A DNA stretch of 64,000 nt from Anaerobacillus alkaliphilus (GCF_004116265.1 NZ_QOUX01000032.1:203959-267958), one strand, 5' to 3'; positions 20,140-29,820 are shown, counted from the first letter of the stretch. Program-made: numbers and translations. The notes: generated by a model not told the origin, from the letters alone.

Positions 20140-21237
20140 ATGAGGTTAGTCACAACAAAATCATTAAAGGAAAATGATACTTTATGCAGGCCGGTATATC
20201 ATGAAAATGGTAACGTGCTTATTCAAGCCGATATACCGTTATCTCAAAGAATTATCAATAGATTAATTAAATTAGGGATAGGGTACGTATACATTAATGA
20301 TGAAATAACTAGTGACATTGTCGTAAAAAATGTTGTCTCTGAAGAAACACGATTAGAGGCCATTCAGACAATAAAGAAGGAATTTGCAGAAATTTCTAAT
20401 CACTATGTTATTAATAAATCAATAAATACCATTCACCTAAGTAAAACTTTCACAAAACTCGTTCATAAAATTTTAGCAGATATTAAAACCGCTGATGATG
20501 TGATTTCAATATTGTCTGATGTATTTTGCTATGATTCCTATATTTTTACCCACTCTTTAAATGTAACGATTTATACAATTGGACTAGCTAAGGAAATGAA
20601 ATTCACTGAAAAACAACTGTTTGAAATAGGTTTAGGAGCAATATTACATGATGTCGGTAAGATTATGGTACCTAAGGATATTTTAGAGAAAAACAGTAGA
20701 TTAACGGCTGAAGAGTTTGCGATCATTAAACAACATTCAAGAGCAGGATTTGATTTGCTTCGTAATACACCGAATATTTCTCTCATTACGGCCCATTGTG
20801 CATTTCAACACCATGAACGTTTAAATGGCTCTGGATATCCACAAGGAATTAGTGGAGATCAAATCCACCGTTATGCCAAGATCTTAGCTGTTGCGGATGT
20901 ATTTGATGCTTGTACCTCAAACCGCATTTATCGGAAAGCAATGCTTCCTCACGAAGCGTTGGAAATTTTGTATGCGGGTGCTGGAACGCTATTTGATAAA
21001 GAAATCGTGGAAATGTTTAGTAGAACAGTAGCTATTTACCCAACTGGTTTAACCGTCTATTTGAATGATGGGAGAAAAGGTGTAGTGTCGAAGCAGAATA
21101 AGTTTTTTAGTATGAGACCAATTATTCGGGTTTTTGAGCATGCAGGCCTAAGGGTAGAACCATATGAAATTGATTTACTTAAAGACCGTCACATAGCAAT
21201 TATTGAATGTGAAGCACGCTTAGGAGTTGAACAATAG
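20140..21237 (+). CDS. HD-GYP domain protein, probable cyclic-di-GMP phosphodiesterase
   Basis: 365 residues. The HD-GYP domain occupies roughly 110-300: HDVGKI, an H at HSRAGF, HHERLNGSGYP with an intact GYP, and DVFDA. The N-terminal 100 residues resemble the short DUF3391-like lead-in of many HD-GYP proteins; about 60 residues follow the catalytic domain. No membrane segment or receiver domain. Such enzymes linearise c-di-GMP; activity here is inferred. Not in the B. subtilis yun cluster. Confidence 0.9.
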   Translation: MRLVTTKSLKENDTLCRPVYHENGNVLIQADIPLSQRIINRLIKLGIGYVYINDEITSDIVVKNVVSEETRLEAIQTIKKEFAEISNHYVINKSINTIHLSKTFTKLVHKILADIKTADDVISILSDVFCYDSYIFTHSLNVTIYTIGLAKEMKFTEKQLFEIGLGAILHDVGKIMVPKDILEKNSRLTAEEFAIIKQHSRAGFDLLRNTPNISLITAHCAFQHHERLNGSGYPQGISGDQIHRYAKILAVADVFDACTSNRIYRKAMLPHEALEILYAGAGTLFDKEIVEMFSRTVAIYPTGLTVYLNDGRKGVVSKQNKFFSMRPIIRVFEHAGLRVEPYEIDLLKDRHIAIIECEARLGVEQ

Positions 21238-21248
21238 AGGATTACGAA

Positions 21249-21300
21249 TGTAGAATGGTTATTAGAGTGTTTAGAAATCTAATACCGTTCTACATTTCTT
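21249..21300 (+). terminator. Terminator-like hairpin after HD-GYP gene
   Basis: TGTAGAATGG pairs with CCGTTCTACA, with more pairing inward (ATTAGA with TCTAAT), then TTTCTTATTTT. The arms resemble the ATGTAGA heptamer family, so it may be a repeat put to use as a terminator. Confidence 0.65.
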
Positions 21301-21327
21301 ATTTTAATTAGGGAAAGGATGCTTTTG

Positions 21328-22125
21328 ATGGATCGACAGTATTTAAACTTATGTCAACATATCCTGGAAAATGGATCAGTGAAAACAGACCGTACAGGAA
21401 CAGGAACAATTAGTGTTTTTGGTTATCAAATGCGAACAAGTTTAGCTGAAGGTTTTCCATTATTAACGACCAAAAAGCTTTCTTTGAAAGCAATTATTCA
21501 CGAGCTACTGTGGTTTTTAAAGGGTGATACGAATATTAGCTACCTAAAAGAACACAATGTGAGAATATGGAATGAATGGGCAGATGAAAATGGTGATCTC
21601 GGCCCTGTTTATGGCAAGCAATGGCGCTCATGGACAGCACCAAATGGTCAAACGATTGATCAAATTTCTAGTGTTATTGAAGAGATCAAACGAAATCCTG
21701 ACTCAAGAAGATTAATTGTGAATGCCTGGAACGTAGGTGAACTAAAAGACATGGCTTTAGCTCCTTGTCATTGTATGTTTCAATTTTACGTGAATGATGG
21801 GAAGTTATCTTGTCAGCTTTATCAAAGAAGTGCTGATGTGTTCCTTGGAGTTCCGTTTAACATAGCTTCTTATGCGTTACTTACGATGATGATTGCTCAG
21901 GTATGTGATCTAGAGCCAGGTGAGTTTGTTCACACTTTTGGTGATGTACATATCTATTCTAACCATGTGGAACAAGTAAAGCTACAGATGACTCGTGAAC
22001 CTAAGCCATTACCAAAAATGAAGTTAAACTCTAATGTGACTTCTGTATTTGATTTCACTTACGAGGATTTTGAATTGGTCGATTACGATGCACATCCTCA
22101 CATAAAAGGGCAGGTATCAGTATGA
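21328..22125 (+). CDS. thyA: Thymidylate synthase
   Basis: 265 residues, ThyA/ThyB class. Makes dTMP from dUMP with methylene-THF. Catalytic Cys147 lies in [18 protein letters not shown], the nucleotide-binding SRR ([11 protein letters not shown]) and QRSADVFLG are all present. ATG 21328 follows GGGAAAGGATG. It overlaps dfrA by four bases (ATGA), the usual pairing, because the reaction oxidises folate that DfrA reduces. Confidence 0.97.
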   Translation: MDRQYLNLCQHILENGSVKTDRTGTGTISVFGYQMRTSLAEGFPLLTTKKLSLKAIIHELLWFLKGDTNISYLKEHNVRIWNEWADENGDLGPVYGKQWRSWTAPNGQTIDQISSVIEEIKRNPDSRRLIVNAWNVGELKDMALAPCHCMFQFYVNDGKLSCQLYQRSADVFLGVPFNIASYALLTMMIAQVCDLEPGEFVHTFGDVHIYSNHVEQVKLQMTREPKPLPKMKLNSNVTSVFDFTYEDFELVDYDAHPHIKGQVSV

Positions 22126-22598
22126 TTTCACTGATTGTTGCCGCAGGGGAAAATAACGTGATAGGCTCAGACAACGTCATGCCTTGGCATTTACCAGCTG
22201 ACCTAGCCTACTTTAAAAAGACAACAACTGGGCATGCGGTTGTGATGGGGAGAAAAACGTTTGAGTCAATAGGTAAGCCACTACCTAATCGAAAAAATAT
22301 TATCCTGACTCGAGATCAACAGTTTGAGGTTGAAGGATGTGACGTCATTCATTCAGTTGAAGAAGTATTTGACTTTGAAAAAGGTCAGGAACTCTTTATC
22401 ATTGGGGGAGCAGAGGTTTATCGTCAATTATTACCTCATGCAAACAAAGTCTACTTAACACGTATTCATAAAAGTTTTGAAGGTGATGCCTTTTTTCCAG
22501 AGCTTAATGATGGATGGCAATTAGTTTCAACTGAAAAGCATGAAGCTGATGAAAAAAATCCGTATCAGTATGAGTTTCAAATATATGAAAAAAGGTAG
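22122..22598 (+). CDS. dfrA: Dihydrofolate reductase
   Basis: 158 residues. Recycles dihydrofolate made by ThyA. Family landmarks: [19 protein letters not shown] with the catalytic acidic residue in the PADL segment, [12 protein letters not shown] for NADPH, and [11 protein letters not shown]. Start overlaps the thyA stop, so the pair is translationally coupled. Confidence 0.97.
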   Translation: MISLIVAAGENNVIGSDNVMPWHLPADLAYFKKTTTGHAVVMGRKTFESIGKPLPNRKNIILTRDQQFEVEGCDVIHSVEEVFDFEKGQELFIIGGAEVYRQLLPHANKVYLTRIHKSFEGDAFFPELNDGWQLVSTEKHEADEKNPYQYEFQIYEKR

Positions 22599-22621
22599 TC
22601 TCATAAAGATTATTATTTTGT

Positions 22622-22656
22622 CCCTCTTTGCATACACATGAAGTATGTGAAGGGGG
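22622..22656 (+). promoter_or_regulatory. Hairpin covering the yunB ribosome site
   Basis: CCCTCTTTGCATAC pairs with GTATGTGAAGGGGG around ACATGAA. The AGGGGG at its 3' arm is the yunB ribosome site, so folding would hide it. It may also act as a weak end signal for thyA-dfrA, but no U tract follows. Confidence 0.5.
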
Positions 22657-22665
22657 ATTTTACTT

Positions 22666-23457
22666 ATGCTTAAGAGAAGAAGAAAATACCGACCAATGAA
22701 AGGTCCGCTTCCATTTCGTTATGTATTACTGATCTCATTTATTATTTTTATAATTATGACCGCCCAAGGTCTTGTCGTAGTTGAGAAAGGAATTCGTCCA
22801 ACCTTGATTGAAATCGCCAAAACGGAAACACAGCGGATTGCAACTACTGCGATTAATGAGGCTGTGAGGAAAAAGACACTTGAGAATTCGGATTTAGAAA
22901 ATGTAATTGATATTAATCCTGCTGGCAATGGAAGGGTATATACGGTTAATCCAATTGTTGTAAGCCGTGTGTTGCAGGAAACAACATTAAATGTACAGAG
23001 ATATCTAAATGATGTGGCAAGGGGAAATGTCAAAAATTTAGCTATACCAGATGGAATTGAAATTGAACAAGAGAATGGATATCAGGAACAAGGGATCATT
23101 CATATGATTCCTCTTGGCCAGGCTACGAATAATGCTTTACTTGCTCACCTTGGACCAAAGGTACCGGTTAGGTTAACCGCGATCGGTGATGTAAAGTCAT
23201 TTATACGTGATGAAATTGTGCCTGTAGGTATTAATAATGTATGGATTAACTTATCAATTGAGATAACAGTAGACGTTCGAGTCGTTATTCCTTTTGCGAC
23301 AGAAACTGAAGTTGTCCAAACACTCATACCTGTAGGGTATATGTACATCCAAGGCGATGTTCCACAATTTTTCCATGCTGGTGGTAGTGACAGCAGTATG
23401 CCAATGCCTGCAATTATAAATCCACAAGACTTAAGCGATAGTCTAAACAACAACTAA
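22666..23457 (+). CDS. yunB: Sporulation protein YunB
   Basis: 263 residues with one N-terminal membrane helix (YVLLISFIIFIIMTAQGLVVV) and the rest outside or in the intermembrane space. The sequence ATTAINEAVRKK and GPKVPVRLTAIGDV is typical of YunB, a sporulation-expressed protein needed for normal spores in B. subtilis, mechanism not clear. Ribosome site AGGGGG lies in a hairpin. Near lytH, as in B. subtilis. Confidence 0.9.
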   Translation: MLKRRRKYRPMKGPLPFRYVLLISFIIFIIMTAQGLVVVEKGIRPTLIEIAKTETQRIATTAINEAVRKKTLENSDLENVIDINPAGNGRVYTVNPIVVSRVLQETTLNVQRYLNDVARGNVKNLAIPDGIEIEQENGYQEQGIIHMIPLGQATNNALLAHLGPKVPVRLTAIGDVKSFIRDEIVPVGINNVWINLSIEITVDVRVVIPFATETEVVQTLIPVGYMYIQGDVPQFFHAGGSDSSMPMPAIINPQDLSDSLNNN

Positions 23458-23498
23458 TATATGTTACTACTTTTGTCAGAACTAGCAATATTTTTTTG

Positions 23499-23528
23499 TT
23501 GATGTTTAATACGTACTGTTGATATAAT
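23499..23528 (+). promoter_or_regulatory. Promoter of the lysine riboswitch transcript
   Basis: TTGATG (23499-23504) and TATAAT (23523-23528), 18 bp apart. Confidence 0.65.
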
Positions 23529-23562
23529 TAACTAGTTAAAACTAAATATTTAATACCTCATC

Positions 23563-23752
23563 AACAGGTGAGGTAGAGGCGCAAAACTTATCAGTAGATT
23601 GCTTGAGGATGACAACTGTGAAGGCTTTTGAAAGGAAGTTTTGCCGAAGTGATAATGACTTTGTCAAAGGAATTATTGCTGGGGTGACATTGAAGAAGTG
23701 TCGCACTGTCACAATCTGTTTGCCCAATAGATTGTGGAGGACTACTAACCAA
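23563..23752 (+). promoter_or_regulatory. Lysine (L-box) riboswitch
   Basis: L-box landmarks in order: GGTGAGGTAGAGGCGC, TCAGTAG, GAAAGGAAGTTTTGCCGAAG, TTATTGCTGGGGTGACATTG and the closing TGGAGGACTACTAACC that pairs with the first strand. Matches the layout of the B. subtilis lysC aptamer. It precedes a carrier gene rather than lysC, implying that the carrier moves lysine. An overlapping 72-aa ORF is an artefact. Confidence 0.93.
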
Positions 23753-23775
23753 GTTGAGGGATATTGTTTACTTTT

Positions 23776-23815
23776 AAAGGTAGCAGTAGGTTCTCTATTG
23801 CTGCCTTTTTGTGTA
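23776..23815 (+). terminator. L-box expression-platform terminator
   Basis: AAAGGTAGCAGTAG pairs with TATTGCTGCCTTT, followed by TTGTG. It lies directly downstream of the aptamer and just before the carrier gene. Confidence 0.85.
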
Positions 23816-23846
23816 CATTAAAATCAGAATAATAGGAGGAAGCAAA

Positions 23847-25406
23847 ATGGAAGGAACAATTTTTAGTTTAATTCCACCAATTTTAGCGTTAGTGATGGTA
23901 ATGTTAACACGTCGTGTGTTGCTGTCACTTGGTGTTGGAATTGTAGTGGGAGCATTTATGATTAACTATGGAAATGGAAATGTCTTTATAGACAGTATCC
24001 AACAAATTTTTTCTATCGTTTATGGAATTTTTATTGATGAAGGTGCAATTAATTCATGGGAATTATACATTTTATTTTTCTTATTACTGCTAGGTATGAT
24101 TGCATCTTTAATCGCGGTTACTGGTGGTAGTCGAGCGTTCGGTGAATGGGCAATGAGCCGAGTGAAAACGAGAGTAGGAGCACAAATTGTTACGGTATTA
24201 CTAGGGATTATTATCTTTATAGATGACTATTTTAATAGCTTAACAGTTGGGAACGTCGGACGTCCGTTAACAGATCGTCACCGTGTCTCTAGAGCGAAAT
24301 TAGCTTACCTAGTAGACTCGACTGCCGCGCCAATGTGCGTAATTGCGCCAGTATCAAGCTGGGGTGCGTATATCATTACCATTATCGGAGGAATTCTTGT
24401 TTCTCATAGCGTAACGCAATGGGAAGCACTGACTGCGTTTGTCTTAATTGCACCAATGAACTTTTACGCAATTTTTGCAGTATTGATGGTTATTGCTGTA
24501 ATCTACTTTAAATTAGACATCGGCCAAATGCGTGTTCATGAACAACGTGCGATTGAAACAGGTGCCGTAGTCGATACAAGTAAAGGAACACCTCCAGGAG
24601 ACCAAGGAGATGTACCAGCGACTTCTGGTAAAGTTGGCGATCTAATATGGCCAATCGTAACATTAATTGTTGCAACAGTGTTCTTTATGATTACAACTGG
24701 TATTGAAGGAGCTGAAGGTGATACATCAATTTTGGCGATCTTTGAAAATACAGATGTAGCTGCTGCACTTCTTTATGGTGGACTAGTAAGTTTAGCTATT
24801 ACCTTAGCGTTAAGCTTCACACGAAAAGTCGAAGCAACGAAAATTGGCTTAGGATTATGGGCAGGAATTAAGTCAATGCTACCAGCTATTTATATTTTGA
24901 TTTTTGCTTGGACAATTATCTCGATCATTAAAGATCTTGGCACAGGAACATATTTAGCTAGCCTAGTTCAAGAAACTAACTTAAACCTAGCGTATTTACC
25001 GGTAATCTTATTCATCATCGCAGGCTTTATGGCATTTTCTACAGGAACAAGCTGGGGAACATTTGGGATTATGTTACCGATCGCTGGAGATATTGCTGCT
25101 GCGACTGATGTATCGCTAATGCTTCCGGTATTAGCAGCAGTACTTGCAGGTTCAATCTTTGGTGACCATTGCTCGCCAATTTCAGATACAACAATTCTTT
25201 CGTCGACAGGGGCAGGAAGTCATCATATTGACCACGTCATGACACAGCTACCATATGCGTTAATCATCGCTGGTATCTCGATTGTTGGTTATTTAGCACT
25301 TGGCTTAACAGGAAGTGCAATTGTTGGTTTCCTAGCAGCAGCAGTGACATTTGTTGCTGTCGTAATAGTACTGAAAAAACTGTTCCCTGCGTTAAAAGGA
25401 GCATAG
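23847..25406 (+). CDS. NhaC-family carrier, probably lysine transporter
   Basis: 519 residues from the ATG after ATAGGAGG. About 12 membrane helices. Conserved NhaC/ion-transporter motifs include FIDDYFNSLTVGNVGRPLTDR, DSTAAPMCVIAPVSSWGAY and SIFGDHCSPISDTTILSS. By sequence it belongs with Na+/H+ antiporters, but the lysine riboswitch above it points to lysine import; riboswitch-linked NhaC-type carriers have been proposed as lysine transporters before. Monocistronic with its own terminator. Confidence 0.88.
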   Translation: MEGTIFSLIPPILALVMVMLTRRVLLSLGVGIVVGAFMINYGNGNVFIDSIQQIFSIVYGIFIDEGAINSWELYILFFLLLLGMIASLIAVTGGSRAFGEWAMSRVKTRVGAQIVTVLLGIIIFIDDYFNSLTVGNVGRPLTDRHRVSRAKLAYLVDSTAAPMCVIAPVSSWGAYIITIIGGILVSHSVTQWEALTAFVLIAPMNFYAIFAVLMVIAVIYFKLDIGQMRVHEQRAIETGAVVDTSKGTPPGDQGDVPATSGKVGDLIWPIVTLIVATVFFMITTGIEGAEGDTSILAIFENTDVAAALLYGGLVSLAITLALSFTRKVEATKIGLGLWAGIKSMLPAIYILIFAWTIISIIKDLGTGTYLASLVQETNLNLAYLPVILFIIAGFMAFSTGTSWGTFGIMLPIAGDIAAATDVSLMLPVLAAVLAGSIFGDHCSPISDTTILSSTGAGSHHIDHVMTQLPYALIIAGISIVGYLALGLTGSAIVGFLAAAVTFVAVVIVLKKLFPALKGA

Positions 25407-25413
25407 GTAAGTT

Positions 25414-25461
25414 AGGAGGGTGTCCCAAGAAGCTTTGCTTACTTGGAACACTCTCTTTTTT
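25414..25461 (+). terminator. Terminator after NhaC-type gene
   Basis: AGGAGGGTGTCCCAAG pairs with CTTGGAACACTCTC (mismatch tolerated), followed by TTTTTT. Confidence 0.85.
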
Positions 25462-25888
25462 GGATAATTAAACGCATATTTCTTGTTTAAAAATTACATT
25501 ATTACCAGCAAATAACGGAACTGATGTCCTTGAAGAAATTATAAGTTACTTAAAGACAAGTTTACGTTCTTCTACTTTTTCATTTCTCACCTTTTTGTAG
25601 TTCAGAGGATGTGCTCGAAATTTACCAACCAAGCTTTGCTTTATATAATTGTTTTTTAAAAATAACATTTTTCCACAGTGAAGCTTTAAAGTGCGCTAGA
25701 ATAAATTTATTTTAGATAATATTCTTTTAAGATAATCTTTGACAAATCGAACATTTGGTAATAAAATAAACAATGAATATTCTGAATATTAATACTAATA
25801 TAACTTAATCATTTTACTAGAAATAGTATTAATAAAACTAAAATTATCAGAATATACTTAATTATCTAAAAGGAAAGGTGGTTTTTTG
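25462..25888 (+). promoter_or_regulatory. Intergenic region with NSS promoter
   Basis: About 430 bp, AT-rich, no gene seen. The best promoter is TTGACA (25739-25744) and TAAAAT (25762-25767), 17 bp apart, leaving a leader of about 115 bases. I see no riboswitch or operator I can name. Confidence 0.55.
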
Positions 25889-27427
25889 ATGGAAGCTCGT
25901 GAACAATGGGGGACAAGGGCTGGTTTTATCTTAGCAGCCGTTGGATCCGCAGTAGGCTTAGGGAACATCTGGCGTTTCCCATATGTAGCTTATGAGAATG
26001 GTGGAGGAGCATTTTTCATTCCGTACTTATTTGCACTTTTAACAGCTGGTATTCCGCTCCTAATCATGGAATTTACCATGGGTCATAAATATCGTGGCTC
26101 TGCACCACTATCATATGCTCGTATGAACAAGAAAACAGAATGGATTGGTTGGTGGCAGGTTGCTATTGCCTTTGTCATTTCAACCTACTACGCGGTCATT
26201 ATCGCATGGGCGATGGCGTATACGTATTTTGCTGTAGGCCAGCAGTGGGGTGAGGATACAGGAGGATTTTTAATGGCTGATTACCTGCAACGAGTAGATA
26301 TCGTGAATGGTGCAGACATTGGTTCAGTTGGTTCAATTGTTCCTGGTGTATTTATTCCACTTATATTGGTTTGGGTGATTACGTTAGGAGTACTTTTTAA
26401 AGGAGTAAAGAAAGGGATCGAGGTTGCAAACCGAATTTTTATTCCAACCTTACTCGTTATGTTCTTATTGATTGTTATTCGTGCTCTTACATTAGAAGGA
26501 GCTTCACTTGGTTTAGAAACATTCTTCAAACCAAACTGGAGTGAAATCATGTCTCCGGGTGTATGGGTAGCTGCGTATGGACAAATCTTCTTTAGCTTAT
26601 CGATTGCCTTTGCTATCATGATTACTTATTCAAGTTACTTACCGAAAAAAGCTGATATCAACAACAATGCTTTTATTGCTGGTTTCAGTAACTCAAGTGT
26701 GGAGTTATTAGCTGGTTTTGGTATTTTTGCTACACTAGGCTTTATGGCTACTACAGCTGGGTCTAGTATCGAGGAAGTTGCTGCTGGTGGAATTGGCTTA
26801 GCATTTGTTGTCTTCCCGCAAATTTTAAATTCATTCCCAGGCTTTAATGGACTGTTCGGTGTGTTGTTCTTTGGTTCACTTGTTTTCGCAGGGTTATCCT
26901 CACTGATCTCAATTGTTGAAACATTTGTCGCCGGAGTTCAAGAGAAGTTCAAAGTATCTAGAACGAAAGCGGTTATTCTCGGTGGAGGTTTATCAGCCAT
27001 CATTTCAGTTCTATTCGCTACCCAAGGTGGTTTGTTCTTCCTAGATGCGGCTGATTACTTTATTAACACATTCGGTATTGCATTAGCTGGACTTGTTTCA
27101 GTCATAACAATCTCTTGGTTTGTGAAAAAACTGAAACCATTCCAAGAGCATGCGAATGCTACATCTGACTTAAGAACTGGCTTATGGTGGAGAGTATGTC
27201 TAGGAGTTGTAACACCGATCGTATTGGGTTACATGTTTATCATGAACCTAATTAATAACCTCCAAAATAATTACGAAGGCTACCCAACTTCATTCTTACT
27301 TTATTCCGGATGGGCAGTTGCCATTGGTGCGATCATTCTTGGATTTATTTTTGCAAGCTTGAAGTGGGGCGAAAAGGATTTAGAGGTACCTGCTTACTCT
27401 GAAGAAAAAGGAGAGAATGCAAAATGA
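25889..27427 (+). CDS. Sodium-dependent amino acid transporter (NSS family)
   Basis: 512 residues, twelve-helix LeuT fold. TM1 carries GSAVGLGNIWRFPYVAYENGGGAF, the Na+ and substrate site. Imports an amino acid with Na+. It is longer than LeuT-type 11-helix members and is followed by a 33-aa MetS-like partner with ATGA overlap, the layout of methionine/alanine NSS systems. ATG 25889 follows AGGAAAGGTGG. Substrate is inferred to be methionine, alanine or a similar amino acid. Confidence 0.92.
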   Translation: MEAREQWGTRAGFILAAVGSAVGLGNIWRFPYVAYENGGGAFFIPYLFALLTAGIPLLIMEFTMGHKYRGSAPLSYARMNKKTEWIGWWQVAIAFVISTYYAVIIAWAMAYTYFAVGQQWGEDTGGFLMADYLQRVDIVNGADIGSVGSIVPGVFIPLILVWVITLGVLFKGVKKGIEVANRIFIPTLLVMFLLIVIRALTLEGASLGLETFFKPNWSEIMSPGVWVAAYGQIFFSLSIAFAIMITYSSYLPKKADINNNAFIAGFSNSSVELLAGFGIFATLGFMATTAGSSIEEVAAGGIGLAFVVFPQILNSFPGFNGLFGVLFFGSLVFAGLSSLISIVETFVAGVQEKFKVSRTKAVILGGGLSAIISVLFATQGGLFFLDAADYFINTFGIALAGLVSVITISWFVKKLKPFQEHANATSDLRTGLWWRVCLGVVTPIVLGYMFIMNLINNLQNNYEGYPTSFLLYSGWAVAIGAIILGFIFASLKWGEKDLEVPAYSEEKGENAK

Positions 27428-27525
27428 GTGTAAGTGCTATTGTCATGATGGTCATTGGTATTGTTATCATTTGGGGAGGTCTTGCAGCAAGTATTTGGAA
27501 TGCTGTTAGAGCTAGTAAATCATAA
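27424..27525 (+). CDS. metS: Small subunit of NSS transporter, MetS-like (33 aa)
   Basis: Reads MSVSAIVMMVIGIVIIWGG then LAASIWNAVRASKS: a single membrane helix with a short basic tail. It overlaps the transporter stop by four bases. Matches the family annotated as methionine/alanine import NSS small subunit, needed for transport by Corynebacterium MetP. Easy to miss because of size. Confidence 0.85.
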   Translation: MSVSAIVMMVIGIVIIWGGLAASIWNAVRASKS

Positions 27526-27530
27526 TTAGC

Positions 27531-27573
27531 TGAGGCACACCTATCATTGACTGATGGGTGTGCCTTCTTATTA
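27531..27573. terminator. Terminator between metS-like gene and lytH
   Basis: AGGCACACC pairs with GGTGTGCCT around a 15-base loop, followed by TCTTATTATC. Probably serves the plus-strand transcript; the stem overlaps the convergent lytH 3' side. Confidence 0.7.
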
Positions 27574-28575
27574 TCTTTTCTTCTTTGCTTTATCTTTTCT
27601 TTCCCAATTTTTTAAAGAAGGGAATGGATCAAAGGACCATTCAGTGAAGCCGTTGTCACGGTACATTCCATAATGAAGATGCGGTGGGAACTTTCCTGAT
27701 GTACCTGGTTTTCCATACCCAGAGCTTCCTACGTAACCGATGACTGTCCCAGGTTCCACAACGGTACCTTCTTCAATTCCTTTTTCAAACCCACTCAAAT
27801 GAGCGAAGTAATGATAAATATTGTCGAGGTCACGAATTCCAACGCGCCAGCCACCATATTTATTCCAGCCTTTTAACTCAACAATTCCATACGTTGTTGC
27901 TCTTACTGGTGTGCCATGGCCAGCAAAAAGGTCAGTACCTTCGTGAATTCTTCGTCCACCCCAACCACGGGCATCACCCCATGTGTTTTTATAACTATAA
28001 TTGAAACGGATTGGCAGTGGAAACGCATTTTTATTTAAAGCAATGGTATTGTAAGTTTCGTAAATCTTTGCATGTCCCATGATTAGCTGTAATGACTTTT
28101 CTCGGTGATAGAACTCCCATAAACCGATACGAATATTTTCTTCATCATAGCCATAAGACTCCAAATGTCTTGCGAAAGTGTATATAACATCTTCATCGTC
28201 ATTGCGATCTGCTTTACCATCCCCATTACCATCTAAACCAACACCACCAAACATACTGATTGAAAGTGGGTTAGTATCCTCAAAATCCGGATTTAGAGGG
28301 CCTACCCACTGTTGTGGTGAGTAGAAAATGGCAATCACGCCTGCTTCATTTGGTAAATCTCTTCTAGCTCGTCGTAAACCACGTTCGAAGGAGTCTGCTG
28401 CAGCCAAGTAATACCATGGTACATTTGTTACTGTTTCCATTTTCTGATATAAGTCCATCCGCTTTTCTAGTTTCTCTTCGTAAGATAGCTCTTTTGTCTC
28501 GTTCGCTAAACCAATGCAAGGCAAGGCGGTTAACGTAACGAGAAGTGTCACGATCATGATAAACGATCTTTTCAT
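27571..28575 (-). CDS. lytH: Sporulation L-Ala-D-Glu endopeptidase LytH
   Basis: 334 residues. Signal peptide (MKRSFIMIVTLLVTLTALPC), then a helical domain, then an M23 peptidase domain with Zn ligands in RIHEGTDLF and PHLHYG. LytH trims side chains from cortex peptidoglycan late in sporulation. An unusual insert around 115-126 (DGNGDGKADRND) fits an EF-hand-like calcium loop. RBS AAAGGAG. Near yunB, as in B. subtilis (yunA = lytH). Confidence 0.93.
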   Translation of the reverse strand: MKRSFIMIVTLLVTLTALPCIGLANETKELSYEEKLEKRMDLYQKMETVTNVPWYYLAAADSFERGLRRARRDLPNEAGVIAIFYSPQQWVGPLNPDFEDTNPLSISMFGGVGLDGNGDGKADRNDDEDVIYTFARHLESYGYDEENIRIGLWEFYHREKSLQLIMGHAKIYETYNTIALNKNAFPLPIRFNYSYKNTWGDARGWGGRRIHEGTDLFAGHGTPVRATTYGIVELKGWNKYGGWRVGIRDLDNIYHYFAHLSGFEKGIEEGTVVEPGTVIGYVGSSGYGKPGTSGKFPPHLHYGMYRDNGFTEWSFDPFPSLKNWERKDKAKKKR

Positions 28576-28878
28576 AAGAAATAACTCCTTTCTGGCCTAC
28601 TCATTTATATAGTTTGTAGAATTTGGCGAGAAAAATATATGTTAATTACTACCAAAATGTTTCGAATTCTATTCTAATAAAATAATTTTTTGCATCGAGA
28701 TGTGAAAAAGCAGAACAACTGCTTTGAGATTTACCATTTTTCATGGTAAAGTTAAACTAGTTAGTATAAAGTGAAATATAGAGTTTAAATTTTATTTACT
28801 AGAAAAAATGTTAGTTTAAATAAATAGGATGGACCATCTTAAAACTCACATTCAAAACTTCAATAGGAGTGAAAGAAT

Positions 28879-29787
28879 TTGGCAAAACAAGAAGAGTACA
28901 TACGCAAACCCGATTGGTTAAAGATTAAGCTTACGACAAACGACTCATATACAGGTCTTAAGAAAATGATGAGAGAAGAAAGACTTCACACTGTCTGTGA
29001 AGAGGCACGTTGTCCTAATATCCACGAATGTTGGGCCGAAAGAAAAACTGCCACGTTTATGATTTTAGGAGATATTTGTACGAGAGCTTGTCGTTTCTGT
29101 GCCGTAAAAACAGGCTTACCAACAGAATTAGATTTAGGTGAGCCAGAACGAGTTGCAAATTCTGTTCGAACAATGGGATTAAAACACGTGGTTATCACTG
29201 CTGTAGCCAGAGACGATTTAAAGGATGGCGGAGCAAACGTATTTGCAGAAACTGTTCGAGCGATCCGTAGAAAAAGTCCGTTTTGTACAATTGAGGTTCT
29301 GCCTTCAGATATGATGGGCTCAATCGACAACTTAAAGACATTAATGGATGCAAGGCCAAACATTTTAAACCATAATATTGAAACGGTAAAACGATTAACT
29401 CCAAGAGTTCGTGCGAGGGCAACTTACGAACGTTCTTTAACGGTATTAAAAAACGCTAAAGAAATGTACCCAAATATTCCAACGAAGTCTAGTTTAATGA
29501 TCGGTCTAGGTGAAACGAAAGAGGAAATCATTGAAACAATGGATGACCTCCGTGCTCATGGTGTCGATATCCTTACAATAGGACAGTATTTACAACCAAG
29601 TAAAAGTCATATCAAATTGGTAAAGTACTGGACGCCAGAAGAGTTCGCAGAGTTTAAAGAAATAGCAATGTCTAAAGGATTTAGTCATTGTGAGAGCGGC
29701 CCGTTAGTTCGCGCCTCTTATCATGCCGATGAGCAGGTAAATGAAGCTCAAGCAAGACAAGAAGCATTAAAAGTACAAAAGGATTAG
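28879..29787 (+). CDS. lipA: Lipoyl synthase
   Basis: 302 residues, TTG start after ATAGGAGTG. Radical-SAM enzyme that inserts two sulfurs into octanoyl groups on GcvH or E2 domains. Auxiliary cluster Cys40, 45 and 51 ([12 protein letters not shown]) and radical-SAM cluster Cys67, 71 and 74 (CTRACRFC) are all present. Depends on Fe-S supply from the suf operon. A terminator follows immediately. Confidence 0.97.
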   Translation: MAKQEEYIRKPDWLKIKLTTNDSYTGLKKMMREERLHTVCEEARCPNIHECWAERKTATFMILGDICTRACRFCAVKTGLPTELDLGEPERVANSVRTMGLKHVVITAVARDDLKDGGANVFAETVRAIRRKSPFCTIEVLPSDMMGSIDNLKTLMDARPNILNHNIETVKRLTPRVRARATYERSLTVLKNAKEMYPNIPTKSSLMIGLGETKEEIIETMDDLRAHGVDILTIGQYLQPSKSHIKLVKYWTPEEFAEFKEIAMSKGFSHCESGPLVRASYHADEQVNEAQARQEALKVQKD

Positions 29788-29812
29788 GTCATTGCCTAAT
29801 CCTTTTTTCCAT
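29776..29812 (+). terminator. Terminator after lipA
   Basis: AAAAGGATTAG pairs with CTAATCCTTTT, with a TTTTTT run. The 5' arm overlaps the last lipA codons. Confidence 0.88.
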
Positions 29813-29820
29813 GTAAGTAT

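Noticed and set aside
23603..23821. 72-aa ORF starting MRMTTVKAFERKF
   Set aside because: Lies within the lysine riboswitch and terminator; no RBS and composition not protein-like.
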